DNA from: Cladocopium goreaui
Lineage: Eukaryota; Sar; Dinophyceae; Suessiales; Symbiodiniaceae
Assembly: GCA_947184155.2 (NCBI GenBank)
Contig: CAMXCT020006168.1
Coordinates: 1-64,000 of the forward strand
DNA: 64,000 nt
Direction: 5' to 3'
Shown piece after piece: positions 40,058-49,818 of the stretch. Position 1 is the first letter of the stretch. The number at the start of each line of letters is the position of its first letter. The position numbers and the translations under genes are program-made. The notes under the pieces are model-generated. The model was given only the letters and a program-made list of their open reading frames with translations. It searched no databases and was not told the origin of the DNA.

Positions 40058-40067
40058 CCACCAACCA

Positions 40068-40111
40068 TTGACTTTCATATTTTTCCAGATGGTTATTGCA
40101 CCACCAACCAG
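40068..40111 (+). mobile_element. MITE family B, right part of the split copy
   Basis: TTGACTTTCATATTTTTCCA and ACCACCAACCAG match the second half of family B. The CAG at 40109-40111 forms an apparent 3' splice site directly before the F-box-like exon. Confidence 0.85.
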
Positions 40112-40231
40112 ACCGAGGAGTTGGAGGTCTCCAGTCTGGGTTCCTTGGCCTGTAGCAGTCGTCACTTCCGCGCGCAGCTGTGCAACGAGGACGCCTGGCG
40201 TCAGGCGGATTTTTTTGGGCCAAGGGGAGGA
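40112..40231 (+). other. candidate exon, F-box-like
   Basis: The open frame from the end of MITE B reads EELEVSSLGSLACSSRHFRA then QLCNEDAWRQADFF. The pattern L-x-x-L-x-x-LACxxRxFR...DxxWR is that of the second half of an F-box, the Skp1-binding domain of ubiquitin ligases (family knowledge). The first half would lie in an upstream exon, beyond the retrotransposon. The exon end is not fixed; the frame stops at 40231. Downstream kelch-like exons on the same strand support an F-box/kelch protein. Confidence 0.55.
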
Positions 40232-40361
40232 TGAATGGCTGATTGAAAAGGGCTGATTTGGGGATTTCGGAGCCTCATTTTTGCCATGTTTTTTTCTTCC
40301 ATTGATGGTTGGTTTATGGTGATTTCTTATTGGATGTCGCCATTCTGAATCGGAATACGTA

Positions 40362-40450
40362 TGTATGTATATATATATATATATATTTGTATGTACACAA
40401 ATAACTATACATAACATAAAGATAGTTATATGTATGTGTATATATGTATG
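40362..40450. repeat. TA/TGTATG microsatellite
   Basis: Two TATATA/TGTATG tracts separated by about 45 bases. Confidence 0.85.
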
Positions 40451-40608
40451 TGCATATTCTCCTTCCGAGGATACCATTGGCTGTGGCATGTGACGACCAT
40501 GGATCACCCAAAGCTTGGGCTGGTTCACCATCGGGAAAGTGACACCACCAATCAGCCCATATTAGAATAATCTCCAACATCCACTAGCCTAACACTTAAA
40601 GCATCCAG

Positions 40609-40708
40609 GTGAGAGTCAGTTCAGTGGTGAAACCTGTCCTAAGCGCGGCGAAGCGGCAGGCGTTATGTGCATTTGGTGCTGCCAATGTTCAGCAGCTTCG
40701 AGGCGCTT
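40609..40708 (+). other. candidate exon, unknown part of F-box/kelch gene
   Basis: Flanked by GCATCCAG| and |GTGAGTTT splice-like sites. The open frame reads VVKPVLSAAKRQALCAFGAA then NVQQLRGA. Not recognised as a domain; position and strand fit the same gene. Confidence 0.4.
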
Positions 40709-40769
40709 GTGAGTTTCTGTAGCACCGGAGGATTCATCCCTAGGTCGAAAATTCCATGAACTTCCCCCC

Positions 40770-40865
40770 CTGGTTGGTGGTGACTGGAACCATGGAATTT
40801 TATGACTTTCCATATATCGACGAACTCAAATTTTTTCAGAGGGGTAGGGCTCAACCAGCAACCAG
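40770..40865 (+). mobile_element. MITE family B copy
   Basis: CTGGTTGGTGGTGACTGGAA at the left, CAACCAGCAACCAG at the right; core ACTTTCCATATA and TTTTTTCAGAGGGG shared with the other copies. Confidence 0.82.
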
Positions 40866-40923
40866 CTCTTGTTTTTTTTCCCCAAGATTTATGGCATGTC
40901 CGACCCAAACAAATCGGTAACAG

Positions 40924-41010
40924 CAGGCATGTTGGCCCTCTCGGCCCCTCGCTGGCGGAGCCTACATGGTGGAGATAAACAACCACGCGCCAGAGAAGCT
41001 GGGGCCAAAA
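40924..41010 (+). other. candidate exon, possibly start of kelch region
   Basis: After GGTAACAGCAG an open frame reads LALSAPRWRSLHGGDKQPRA then REAGAKTGWE. The W-x-x-L...P-x-x-R spacing is loosely kelch-like. Weak evidence. Confidence 0.3.
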
Positions 41011-41045
41011 CCGGATGGGAAGTTTGATCAAACACGGCAAACCTG

Positions 41046-41130
41046 TTGGTGATTAATGGTGATTAATGGTGATTAATGATGGTGATTAATGGTGATTAAT
41101 GATGGTGATTAATGGTGATTAATGATGATT
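41046..41130. repeat. GGTGATTAAT tandem repeat
   Basis: A ten-base unit repeated about eight times with occasional extra GAT. Confidence 0.9.
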
Positions 41131-41135
41131 TCACT

Positions 41136-41258
41136 TACCCTCTGGTAAACGTTTACATAACGAACTGGAAAGATCCATCATGCTGTTAATGGATAAATTC
41201 CAACTATTTCGACTGGGCCATGGCTTCAATAGCTATATATGTTTGTTTACCAGAGGGT
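41136..41258 (+). mobile_element. MITE family A, diverged copy
   Basis: Left TACCCTCTGGTAAACGTTTA, right TTTGTTTACCAGAGGGT. Variant core (AGATCCATCATGCTG) like the copies at 2923 and 13543, which form a sub-family. Confidence 0.82.
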
Positions 41259-41674
41259 CTAAGCAGCAACATATGGGGTTAGCCATGAAAAATGGGGCTA
41301 AACCTAGTGGATGGGGCCCAATTAGCCGTGAAACATGGAACAACCATGGGGGTTTAGTAGGGTTTAACGAAAACAACATATGGGAAACAACCATCATGTC
41401 TCGTAAGTACTCATCTTGTGCCAAATGGGGGTATGCTACCTTAACATTTCTTTGGGTACGTTTCGAAACAAATCCAAGACTGGGAGGACTTGGGTGAAAC
41501 GATTCATGATTCAGGGTGAAAGAGTTGTACAAACCACCATAAAAATATCCATAAAAATGAATCATATCCGTCATATCCATCAATTCCAATCGCCCAACCC
41601 TGGATAAACCAACATAACGGACATCCACTTTTTGCCATGGGAAAACCCAACCGTTTGTTGTGATGAATTTTCCA

Positions 41675-41755
41675 CCACCAGCGCCCACCAGTTCTTTCTC
41701 AGTGAGGATCACCACATTGCCTTTGGGGCCTCGGCGGGGCTCATCATTTTCGGAG
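41675..41755 (+). other. kelch-repeat exon A
   Basis: An open frame reads AHQFFLSEDHHIAFGASAGL then IIFGG. H-x-A...GxLIIFGG is the classic kelch strand pair with the Gly-Gly doublet. Cutting at GGAG|GCTGGA (a GC donor) and joining to 41951 restores G-G-N-D-F in phase. The exon start is approximate (an acceptor-like CAG precedes). Confidence 0.6.
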
Positions 41756-41950
41756 GCTGGAAGTCGTCCTGATTGGCCAAGGGACGAGTTCGTCCCAAGA
41801 TTTGAGATGATGCCCAGTGACGAATGGAAATCTCCATATTTTTCAGGTGTCAATGTGGCAATGGAGTAGCAAAAATCCATGGTAAAAGTCCATGGTTTCC
41901 GGTTCAGATTTTCCCGTGATTTCACCCATCCATTGTGAAAAATGTGGCAG

Positions 41951-42059
41951 GAAACGACTTCACCCGGGGTCACATGATGTCAGACGCCTGGTTGCTGGAT
42001 GTGAAGACTCACCAATGGCACCTGGTAGCCACTGAGGGCTGCAAAAGACCATCGCCAAG
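41951..42059 (+). other. kelch-repeat exon B
   Basis: Bounded by AATGTGGCAG| and |GTGAGGGT. The frame reads NDFTRGHMMSDAWLLDVKTH then QWHLVATEGCKRPSP. D-x-W-x-LDVxTxxWxxV...GxxPSP is a strong kelch-repeat signature (beta-propeller blade, protein-binding). Best-supported host exon in the window. Confidence 0.72.
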
Positions 42060-42213
42060 GTGAGGGTTCGTTCGGGTTGCGGCAACGGGACTTGAAAAAA
42101 AGGCCCGGTGTTCAGAAAAGAACTTGAAGAAATAACTCAACTTGATCTTTGGAACATGATTTGTATAACCCAACTAGATCTTTTCCATTCTTTTCCTGGA
42201 AAGTTTTTTTGTA

Positions 42214-42317
42214 TACCCTCTGGTAATTTAACATAGCTATTGAAAATGACCATTTATAGTGGATTTTCCCATTAAAAATGGTGATTTTCCATAGTTATGT
42301 TAAATTACCAGAGGGTA
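42214..42317 (-). mobile_element. MITE family A copy (intronic)
   Basis: Complete; nearly identical to the copy at 2329. Lies in the apparent intron after kelch exon B. Confidence 0.92.
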
Positions 42318-42326
42318 TACACAATT

Positions 42327-42412
42327 TGGCTGGTGGTTTGGAACATTGGAAATAGTCATCCCAACTGTCCAAAACATATTCTTCAGAGGGGTAGGGCTCA
42401 ACCACCAACCAG
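42327..42412 (+). mobile_element. MITE family B copy (intronic)
   Basis: Left end slightly altered (TTGGCTGGTGGTTTGG), right end CCACCAACCAG; it starts about ten bases after the family A copy. AATT occurs near both ends. Confidence 0.8.
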
Positions 42413-42626
42413 TAATTGTTTTGATAAACCATATGATTCAAGATCATTAACCATTAATAATAACATATAACCATATAATAACCATTAATAATAACATATA
42501 ATAACCATTAATATTAACCATATATTAACCATTACAAACCATATAATAACCATATATTAACCTTATATTAACAGTATATTAACTATATAAATCATCCCCA
42601 GGTTTATCGCTTGATCTCCCCCACAG

Positions 42627-42770
42627 GCAGGGATGACCTACCTGGGCTCAGTGACTTGGCCCAGGACCTTCAACGCCGACGGCGGCGGTGGAGGGATCCT
42701 CCGGGACCAGAAGACGCAGCGCGAGTGGATGGTGATCTACGGCGGCCTGCGAGGCGGGTTGGGAACGGAG
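42627..42770 (+). other. candidate kelch-repeat exon C
   Basis: Preceded by CTCCCCCACAG and followed by |GTGAATC. The frame reads MTYLGSVTWPRTFNADGG and then REWMVIYGGLRGGLGTE. WMVIYGG fits a kelch strand. The phase does not match exon B directly, so another small exon may lie between them. Confidence 0.5.
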
Positions 42771-42823
42771 GTGAATCATAGGAAAAGTGGGTGGACAATG
42801 GTGGACACACCATGATTATTGAT

Positions 42824-43168
42824 ATACATATATATATATACATATCACATATATCACATATATCACATATATCTATTACATAGTACATACATATATATAT
42901 ATATATTATATTATATTATATTATATTATATTATATTATATTATATTATATTATATTATATATATACATATCACATATATCACATATATCACATATATCA
43001 CATATATCACATATATCACATATATCACATATATCACATATATCTATTACATAGTACATACATATATATATATATATTATATTATATTATATATATACAT
43101 ATCACATATATTTATTACATAGTACATACATATATATATAAACATACATCATAATATATATATATATG
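42824..43168. repeat. complex TA-rich microsatellite
   Basis: Alternating blocks of CACATATAT (9 bp), TATTA (5 bp) and TA, with a larger repeat of the block CTATTACATAGTACATACAT (42872, 43043; variant at 43111). It yields long Tyr/His frames that are not genes. Confidence 0.92.
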
Positions 43169-43420
43169 TAACGTATTTGGTATAGTTGTAAAAAATGCAG
43201 AATCGACCGGCGACTCTCCCCATATGTTTTTAACACCCAATTTGAAATTACCATATATTCCTTATATAATGGTCATTATGTTCCCATGAATAATAAATTT
43301 GGTCCGCAAAATAATCATAGTCAACCATTATGCGTAAATGAACCTAATTCCACTTTTAATAAAACATATTTTTCATAATCATAGATGAAAAAACATCATG
43401 TGCATTATATAGATATAGAT
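43169..43420. other. AT-rich intron-like spacer
   Basis: No supported feature. Confidence 0.5.
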
Positions 43421-43900
43421 ACATACATCGCAATTCCATCCCATTTCATCCCCATTCTTCCCACATTTTGAAAATGGGTGAAGCTTTGTTCCCATCCTTG
43501 GTGATCACCCTTGGAGTATTCCCATAATTTAAGCATAAATATGTATTATATAGATATAGATATAGATATAGATACATACATCGCAATTCCATCCCATTTC
43601 ATCCCCATTCTTCCCACATTTTGAAAATGGGTGAAGCTTTGTTCCCATCCTTGGTGATCACCCTTGGAGTATTCCCATAATTTAAGCATAAATATGTATT
43701 ATATAGATATAGATATAGATATAGATACATACATCGCAATTCCATCCCATTTCATCCCCATTCTTCCCACATTTTGAAAATGGGTGAAGCTTTGTTCCCA
43801 TCCTTGGTGATCACCCTTGGAGTATTCCCATAATTTAAGCATAAATATGTATTATATAGATATAGATATAGATATAGATATAGATATACATACATACATA
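43421..43900. repeat. 153-bp tandem repeat, three copies
   Basis: ACATACATCGCAATTCCATC starts at 43421, 43574 and 43727, giving an exact 153-bp period. Each unit ends in a TAGATA microsatellite, and a fourth, diverged start follows at about 43888. Confidence 0.92.
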
Positions 43901-43968
43901 ACCGCCATGAAATCCCATTTCATCTCCATTATTCCCATATTTTGATGTCTCATTTCCATATTTTCTAG

Positions 43969-44062
43969 GTGAAGGCTACCGCGACAACGAAACCTGGCTC
44001 CTGGGTCCCCTGGAGTCTGACTGTGCTCTGTGGCGATGGCAAGAGATCGAAGAAGGCTCGTT
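43969..44062 (+). other. candidate kelch-repeat exon D
   Basis: After CATATTTTCTAG the frame reads EGYRDNETWLLGPLESDCAL then WRWQEIEEGS. DNETWLL...WRWQEI matches the D-x-W-x-L...W-x-W half of a kelch blade. The exon end is uncertain. Confidence 0.5.
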
Positions 44063-44477
44063 TTTTGGCGGAAAAAACTGTGACAAAATGGAGGTTTTCA
44101 TGGGAAAATCCGTGAAAAAATGGAGGTTTCAATATTTTTAATGGGAACATCATCTATAAATCGTGGATTCTCAGGGGGTAACACTAGGTTTCATGTGGTA
44201 TAAGTGTGGAACATAGCGATTAAGTCAATAAAAACATGACTTAAAACCAACAACAAATATATGTGACCAACACAAAGGTGGTTTCATATGGTTTCGTGTG
44301 GTTTGATCATGAAAACATTGGATGTAACAACCAAAAAACATGGAAGTACGACACATGCGTATACAGTTATATATATATACATATACACACATATACATAT
44401 ATCTATCCATATATAATTCATCAATGTCCCTCACATTTCTCCAATCTTCATAGCCTACCCTTCCCTGCCTCTACTTG

Positions 44478-44578
44478 GCCAATGATGGGACCTCAACCAG
44501 GAGGTGGTCCACAATCGCGGCTTCGCCCCACGCCCCGCTTCCACCACACGCAGACCGTGCTGGGGTGCCGTGGCAAGG
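44478..44578 (+). other. candidate kelch-repeat exon E
   Basis: The frame contains RLRPTPRFHHTQTVLGCRGK and ends at AAG|GTTGGAGG. P-x-PRxxHTxxxxxxK is the kelch strand that follows the motif of exon D, so D and E look like consecutive parts of one blade. Confidence 0.5.
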
Positions 44579-44653
44579 TTGGAGGAAGCAATGCGACGAA
44601 AGGAGGGGAAGGAGCCGCAAGTTCTGGTACAGTTGGGGTTCTGTTTTTGGATA

Positions 44654-44758
44654 TACCCTCTGGTAAACTAACATAGCTATGGAAAATCACCATTTTTGAT
44701 GGGAAAATCCACTATTTAAATGCCATTTTCAATAGCTATGTTAAATTACCAGAGGGTA
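44654..44758 (+). mobile_element. MITE family A copy
   Basis: Complete copy, ends TACCCTCTGGTAAACTAACA and TTACCAGAGGGTA. Confidence 0.92.
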
Positions 44759-45264
44759 TAACTATGGTAATAAGCTCCAGAAGTTTTGCATATAAGCCAC
44801 ACAAAATTATGGTGAAATCTACGCCACAAAAAAGAGTAGAACTGCACCCCAAGTAGTGGCCATTGAGTCATGGTGGCTTTGGCATGGCAATTCCAATGGG
44901 GATCTTTTTCTGATCAACCCCTTAGAATCTACAAATCGAACGCAGTTTGATCATGGATGGCCGTAAAAACGGGCGCCAAGTGTGAGCAACTGTGTTTGGG
45001 TTTTGGGTTTTGACCTCGGGAGGTCAGAAATTCCTTGGAACGTCCTGATTGTAGATACTTCTCTTGCAGCTGAACGACAGTGGGGGTTGGTCATTTCGAG
45101 AAGACTTCAAGAATTCCCTTGTTGTGATCACGGTGTTGCCTCAAAAATGGGCTCCGTTCATCACCAGCCAGCCGATGTCCGTCCCATCCCTGTGCTCGGA
45201 AAAAAACAAATGAGGGTCCCCAGTGGTGTTTTCCTGGACCATTTCTCCTGCATCACAAGCAGAT
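44759..45264. other. spacer with possible 3' exon
   Basis: TACTTCTCTTGCAG (ending 45069) is a good acceptor-like site, and two frames stay open for 45-60 codons after it, so a last exon of the host gene is possible but unassigned. Copia element 2 inserts directly downstream. Confidence 0.35.
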
Positions 45265-45269
45265 GATTT
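45265..45269 (+). repeat. left target-site duplication of copia element 2
   Basis: GATTT, repeated at 62944-62948 directly after the 3' LTR. Confidence 0.88.
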
Positions 45270-45442
45270 TGTAAAAGCACCTCACATAAAACACACATGT
45301 ATCATAGATATATACGACAGCATTGCGGCCCGAGTCAAAAGGGAGTTTGAGTCGCTGGCTTAACGGTTTTTGTCCTTTGTTTTAGGTTTATCAGTCTATC
45401 TGGGGATAATAAGTATTACCCCTGCTGAAACCTGAAAATACA
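45270..45442 (+). repeat. 5' LTR of copia element 2
   Basis: TGTAAAAGCACC...AAAATACA, 173 bp. Only a few substitutions from 62771-62943 (for example TTTGAGTCGCTGG versus TTTGGGTCGTTGG, and AATAAGTATT versus AATAGGTATT). No clear TGG-initiated primer site follows it. Confidence 0.92.
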
Positions 45443-45468
45443 GGTTATCAGCCGTAGTCTCTAAAGCC

Positions 45469-48400
45469 ATGGACAAGACTCATGATGCAACAGGTGGCGG
45501 TGCCCTCGTACCCTCTACTGGAACTGTAGCTGCATCAACTGGTTCTCAGCAGAGCTTGCCGGCTGGGACAAACCCCACGCCCATGTCAGTGGATGAAGGT
45601 TTCTTCACACAGCCCGTGCAAGCCTATTTCCAGTTCGTGCAAAACAATCTTACCTACATCAACGAAGGTAACATTGATGCTTTCAGGCAAGAGGCGGAGG
45701 AGAGGCATACACATCTCATGGAACAAAAGGTCCAGCAACTGTACCAAGAGTTTGAGGGAATTTGCCTTAGCGAAATCGCCCATCAACGTGCAGAAGCTGA
45801 CCGCAGACATGAACACCTAGTGTCAGAGTATTCGATGTCCCAAACGGCAACTGAGCATGAGATAGCGAAACTGAGACAGGAACTTAGCGATGCAAACGCA
45901 AAGCTGAAAAACGCTGCAAATGCAGTTGCACTGGAAGCTGAGCAAAGAGCCAACCAAAAGGTAGCCCATGTTACAGCCCAGTATGAACAAAGGTTTTCTG
46001 AACTCAGAGGTAGCCTCGAGGCAGACTGTAAACGAATCGTGGACGAAACAGTAGAGTACGCAAAGAACGGCATGGAAGGTTTCAAGAAGGAGGAACAAGC
46101 TGTAATCCAGGAGATTAGAGAGGAATGCAGTAGGCAGGAAAACCAAGCTGCTGAACTCAACTTTCAACTGCAGGGACAAGTGGAGGATTCGATGGAGAAG
46201 CTCAACAAGTACAGCGCCCCAGAAATCAAGGTCGACAGAGCCGTCGAAGTTGATGACGCACAAGGCGGGAACAATGTCGATTTGTACTTGACCCCAAAAT
46301 CAGCGGTCGGTACCAAGGCTGGAGCAGAACCCATGCCAAACACTGGCATGAGCAGCTTAGCCATGGACGCCAAGGAAAGGTTGAGCAACTTATTCTCAAC
46401 AACCCCTGCCGGATCAGCAGCACCTCCAAAACTGCCACCATTGCCAGTTCAAAGACAAAATGATGATGATGCAAATCAAGAGCATAGTGTGCCCAGTCCT
46501 ACAGCAATAGCAAGCGACACAGGCAAAAAAGCTGCTGATGCAGGCTTAGGTCTTTCAGGTCAACAATTGCTAGATCTCATCACTAGACTGACTTCAAAGG
46601 ATTCAGATGGTGAAAAGCCCCGAACAAAAGAGGCAGAGACTATCAAACTAAACGACATGCCTGCCCCAGAAGCGTATCGTCACTGGCGTAATCATGTCAG
46701 GGATGAAGTGAAGTCGTGCTCCGACAAACCCGATGAGGCTTGGCTTTGGCTCAATGAAGTCTTTGACAACAAAACTCCTAGGGAAAAGTTGGAGGAAAAG
46801 CTGCAGGAACCTGGGAAGTTCATCACACTCGACACCAAATTGTCGGCAGCGTTAACTCGCTCGGCCAAAGGTGATTTAGCAACGAAGATCCATAACTTCA
46901 AAGATGAGAAGTCAAAGAAAGGGATCCAAGTCAGAGGTAGGAGAGTCCTTTTGATGTTTGAAGATTACTTCAGGACGTCTGAGGAAGCTGGCAGTCTCTA
47001 CCGCGTCGAGGACCTACTTGGAGTCGTTCGCACTGGAGAATCTGTGGAGGACCTTAGAAGGTTTCTAAACCGATGGGACGCCACGATTGCCGGCATGGAA
47101 ACCCCGCCAGATGACTTGGTTCTTAGAGACATCTTGCTCAGACAAATCCGAAAATGTCAATTGATGAAGTATGACATTGAAGCATTTGACAGAGCTCCTG
47201 AAAAGTCAGAACAAAAGTCTTATGCATTCTTGTTGAGAAACATTCGTGATCTTTTGGATAGAGAAAGACTCCGTTCAAACAGAAACAGAATCGTTGAAAA
47301 GAACAAACAGACCGAAAAGCCTCAGCCCGCTGCACCCGCTCAGGGGGGCAAAGATCGCGGCAAAGGAAAGGGTGATCGAGGTCGATCCCGTGGTCGTAGC
47401 CAGAGTGGAAAAGGGGATAAGATATGTTACAAGTTCAGGGATGGCAAGTGCGAAAAGGGTAAAGACTGTCCCTACAAGCATGTCAAGGATTCCTCAAGAT
47501 CTGGTACCCCCAAAAAGAAGGGTAAGGGCAAAGGCGGTAGCAGAAGTGGTTCCCCTAACAGAAAGTCGAAGGAAGAGATGGCCAAGATCCCATGCACTTA
47601 CTTTCAACAGGGCAAATGTCGTCGTGGTGACAAGTGTTTTTACAAACATGAAGTTGCAGCTGCACACACAAAGGATCCAAAACGCACCAATAGCCCTGCA
47701 CCAAAGAAGAAGGCCAGTGCAAAAGCTGCGCCATGCATTACTCAAAGGTATGCATGCATAGCAAAGGGAAAAGGGTTGCCGAAAGCTACAAAGGCCATGA
47801 AAGAACAATGCCATAGAGCTGTTGTGTTTTCATCAAAAGTGGAATACATCAAAGTCCCAGCAACAGGTGAACAGAGAAAGGTAGTGCACAGACCCCGAAT
47901 CTATGAGAAGACGTTCCCTGATTCAGAGTCAGTGCCAAAACCCGATAAACTCATCGCTCACCGTGCTCAGGTTTCGGCACGACAGTTGCAGGAACTTGTG
48001 AAGCTCTTTGGCAGTGAGACGCAGCCCAAATGCCGATTCCGATGCAATGACCCAGAAGGGGGAGTATCATGCAACCACTGTAGAGCAATGATCGGTCCCA
48101 AGAACAAAGTCAGTAACACTCATTTGCCCACTGTTGCTACACCGGCATCAAAAGATGGATGTGTTTGGTTGGTTGACACGGGTAGTGAACAGGATTTGAT
48201 CAGTGAGGGTATGCTGAAGACCGCAAAGGCGACAAACCGCCGTGTCAGCGATACTCCGATCAGCCTTGCTACAGCAAACGGTTCGACACGAGCGGATGAG
48301 GTGGCCGACGTAAAGGTCGATGCCCTACATCAGCCATTTTCACCATACATTCTTGAGGAAACTCCTGCTGTTCTTTCGGTTGGGGTCAGATGTATGGAAC

Positions 48401-49818
48401 AGGGTTACAGTTTTGTGTGGCCAGCTGATGGTAGGCCTTACTTCATTCGTCCGGATATGGGAGTCATCGAGCTCAATGTGGACGGCCGTGTGCCGGTTAT
48501 TGATAGCTCTTGTCGTGTTTTGAACAGTGGACAGTTCAAGAAAGATTGTGATTTGTTACGTCTTTTTGCAATGGTCGCTGCAAAAGCAGAAGGTGCCGAT
48601 GAAGAAGGCGTGGACGAGGGAGTAGCTCATGATAGCGAAACCGAGTACGTCAGGTCTAGAAAGGCATCCGACCTTGAGCAAGAGGCATGCAGCAAATCTC
48701 ACCAGTTTTGCCATTACCCCAAGAATCCATTTTGCAAGATCTGTCAGAAGGCGCGCATGATGGCGCCACCCGCAAAGAAGAAAGGGGGACAGAAAAGGTT
48801 GGAAACCAAAAGTTTTGGGGATCACATTGTCGCTGACCATACTGTAATCAAATCCAATGTGGAAGAAGGCGTCAAAGGTGAAACAGTGGCATTGGTGATG
48901 AAGGACATTCACACTCAGTTCAGGCACGTCTATCCAAGTCAGACCAAATCGAGTGAGTCATGTGTTAATGCCTTCAACCACTTCTTATCTCACAAGGATG
49001 AAGTTGGGGCAGTTTACACTGACAATTCACGAGAACTTATTGCTACAATTTCAGAGTTGGGGTACAGACATCAAACATCAACAGAGTACGTGGACAGTTC
49101 AAAGTCGTTTGTGGAGAGGGAGATCAGGCACATGCTTGAAGGCACGCGCACAAACCTCGTGCAGTCAGGTCTTCCATTGCAGTATTGGCCAATGGCTATG
49201 CAGCATTTCTCCATGGCAGTGAATGCCACGCCACAGCTCAACGGTGATGATGCCCCATGGAAACTCAGATTCGAAGAAGATTTTCCAGGTCAGTTGATTC
49301 CTTTCGGTGCAAAGATACTGTTTTGGAACAATCCAACAAGGGTTGACAACACATCTGGAAAGACATCACCAACTGCAAATGATGGAATCTTTTTGGGATA
49401 CCATATTCAACCTGGTTTTGCATGGAAGGGTGAGTATCTTGTTGCCAAGTTAGAAGCACTGGATTACCATGCAGAAACGGGCAGCATCACAGTGCAGCGG
49501 GCACGACGTGTTGAGCTCATCGCGGGAGGTTTTGTCTTCCCACTCCGTGCATTGAAAGAGGCCAAAGAGCCCAAGCCGGACCGTCTTGCTGACAATGTCA
49601 TTGCTGATCCTCGTCCGATTCCGTTTCAATCCGAACTGCAAACAGAGGAACATGCAGAAGCAAGTGAAGAAGCAATTGACAAGTCAACGGAGGCAGTGCT
49701 TGACGCACTTGCCAGTGATGAAAGGCCGGCTGAGGAACCAGTTTTCCTGATATCAAGTACACTCCAACTGGAACACCAATCCCGGATGGTTATCATTGGG
49801 ACGGCACACGCCTTGTGA
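45469..49818 (+). CDS. copia element 2 gag-protease-integrase (first copy, frameshifted at 3' end)
   Basis: 1449 codons from the ATG 26 bases after the LTR. An N-terminal ~170-residue coiled coil (about 70-250); capsid-like gag; two CCCH zinc fingers of C-x7-C-x5-C-x3-H form (C653-H671, C709-H727) in a Lys/Gly-rich region, in place of the usual CCHC knuckle; protease D903 in DTGS; a His/Cys GAG-pre-integrase site near nt 48700-48750; integrase D1123, D1185, E1216 (VERE). Near 49742 one T is missing from a run that has five T's in the second copy (55044 area), so the frame runs out at 49818 and RT continues in another frame. The start is chosen as the first ATG after the LTR. Confidence 0.9.
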   Translation: MDKTHDATGGGALVPSTGTVAASTGSQQSLPAGTNPTPMSVDEGFFTQPVQAYFQFVQNNLTYINEGNIDAFRQEAEERHTHLMEQKVQQLYQEFEGICLSEIAHQRAEADRRHEHLVSEYSMSQTATEHEIAKLRQELSDANAKLKNAANAVALEAEQRANQKVAHVTAQYEQRFSELRGSLEADCKRIVDETVEYAKNGMEGFKKEEQAVIQEIREECSRQENQAAELNFQLQGQVEDSMEKLNKYSAPEIKVDRAVEVDDAQGGNNVDLYLTPKSAVGTKAGAEPMPNTGMSSLAMDAKERLSNLFSTTPAGSAAPPKLPPLPVQRQNDDDANQEHSVPSPTAIASDTGKKAADAGLGLSGQQLLDLITRLTSKDSDGEKPRTKEAETIKLNDMPAPEAYRHWRNHVRDEVKSCSDKPDEAWLWLNEVFDNKTPREKLEEKLQEPGKFITLDTKLSAALTRSAKGDLATKIHNFKDEKSKKGIQVRGRRVLLMFEDYFRTSEEAGSLYRVEDLLGVVRTGESVEDLRRFLNRWDATIAGMETPPDDLVLRDILLRQIRKCQLMKYDIEAFDRAPEKSEQKSYAFLLRNIRDLLDRERLRSNRNRIVEKNKQTEKPQPAAPAQGGKDRGKGKGDRGRSRGRSQSGKGDKICYKFRDGKCEKGKDCPYKHVKDSSRSGTPKKKGKGKGGSRSGSPNRKSKEEMAKIPCTYFQQGKCRRGDKCFYKHEVAAAHTKDPKRTNSPAPKKKASAKAAPCITQRYACIAKGKGLPKATKAMKEQCHRAVVFSSKVEYIKVPATGEQRKVVHRPRIYEKTFPDSESVPKPDKLIAHRAQVSARQLQELVKLFGSETQPKCRFRCNDPEGGVSCNHCRAMIGPKNKVSNTHLPTVATPASKDGCVWLVDTGSEQDLISEGMLKTAKATNRRVSDTPISLATANGSTRADEVADVKVDALHQPFSPYILEETPAVLSVGVRCMEQGYSFVWPADGRPYFIRPDMGVIELNVDGRVPVIDSSCRVLNSGQFKKDCDLLRLFAMVAAKAEGADEEGVDEGVAHDSETEYVRSRKASDLEQEACSKSHQFCHYPKNPFCKICQKARMMAPPAKKKGGQKRLETKSFGDHIVADHTVIKSNVEEGVKGETVALVMKDIHTQFRHVYPSQTKSSESCVNAFNHFLSHKDEVGAVYTDNSRELIATISELGYRHQTSTEYVDSSKSFVEREIRHMLEGTRTNLVQSGLPLQYWPMAMQHFSMAVNATPQLNGDDAPWKLRFEEDFPGQLIPFGAKILFWNNPTRVDNTSGKTSPTANDGIFLGYHIQPGFAWKGEYLVAKLEALDYHAETGSITVQRARRVELIAGGFVFPLRALKEAKEPKPDRLADNVIADPRPIPFQSELQTEEHAEASEEAIDKSTEAVLDALASDERPAEEPVFLISSTLQLEHQSRMVIIGTAHAL

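Noticed and set aside
41233-41973. 246-codon minus-strand frame
   Set aside because: It lies opposite MITE and kelch exon sequence; the plus-strand kelch motifs and splice sites explain the region better.
42819-43154. 111-codon Tyr/His/Ile-rich frame
   Set aside because: Pure translation of the TA-rich microsatellite.
1269-44758. Regularly recurring short palindromic repeats as a CRISPR array
   Set aside because: Copies are irregularly spaced over tens of kilobases, in both orientations, with TA ends and eukaryotic context; they are MITEs.
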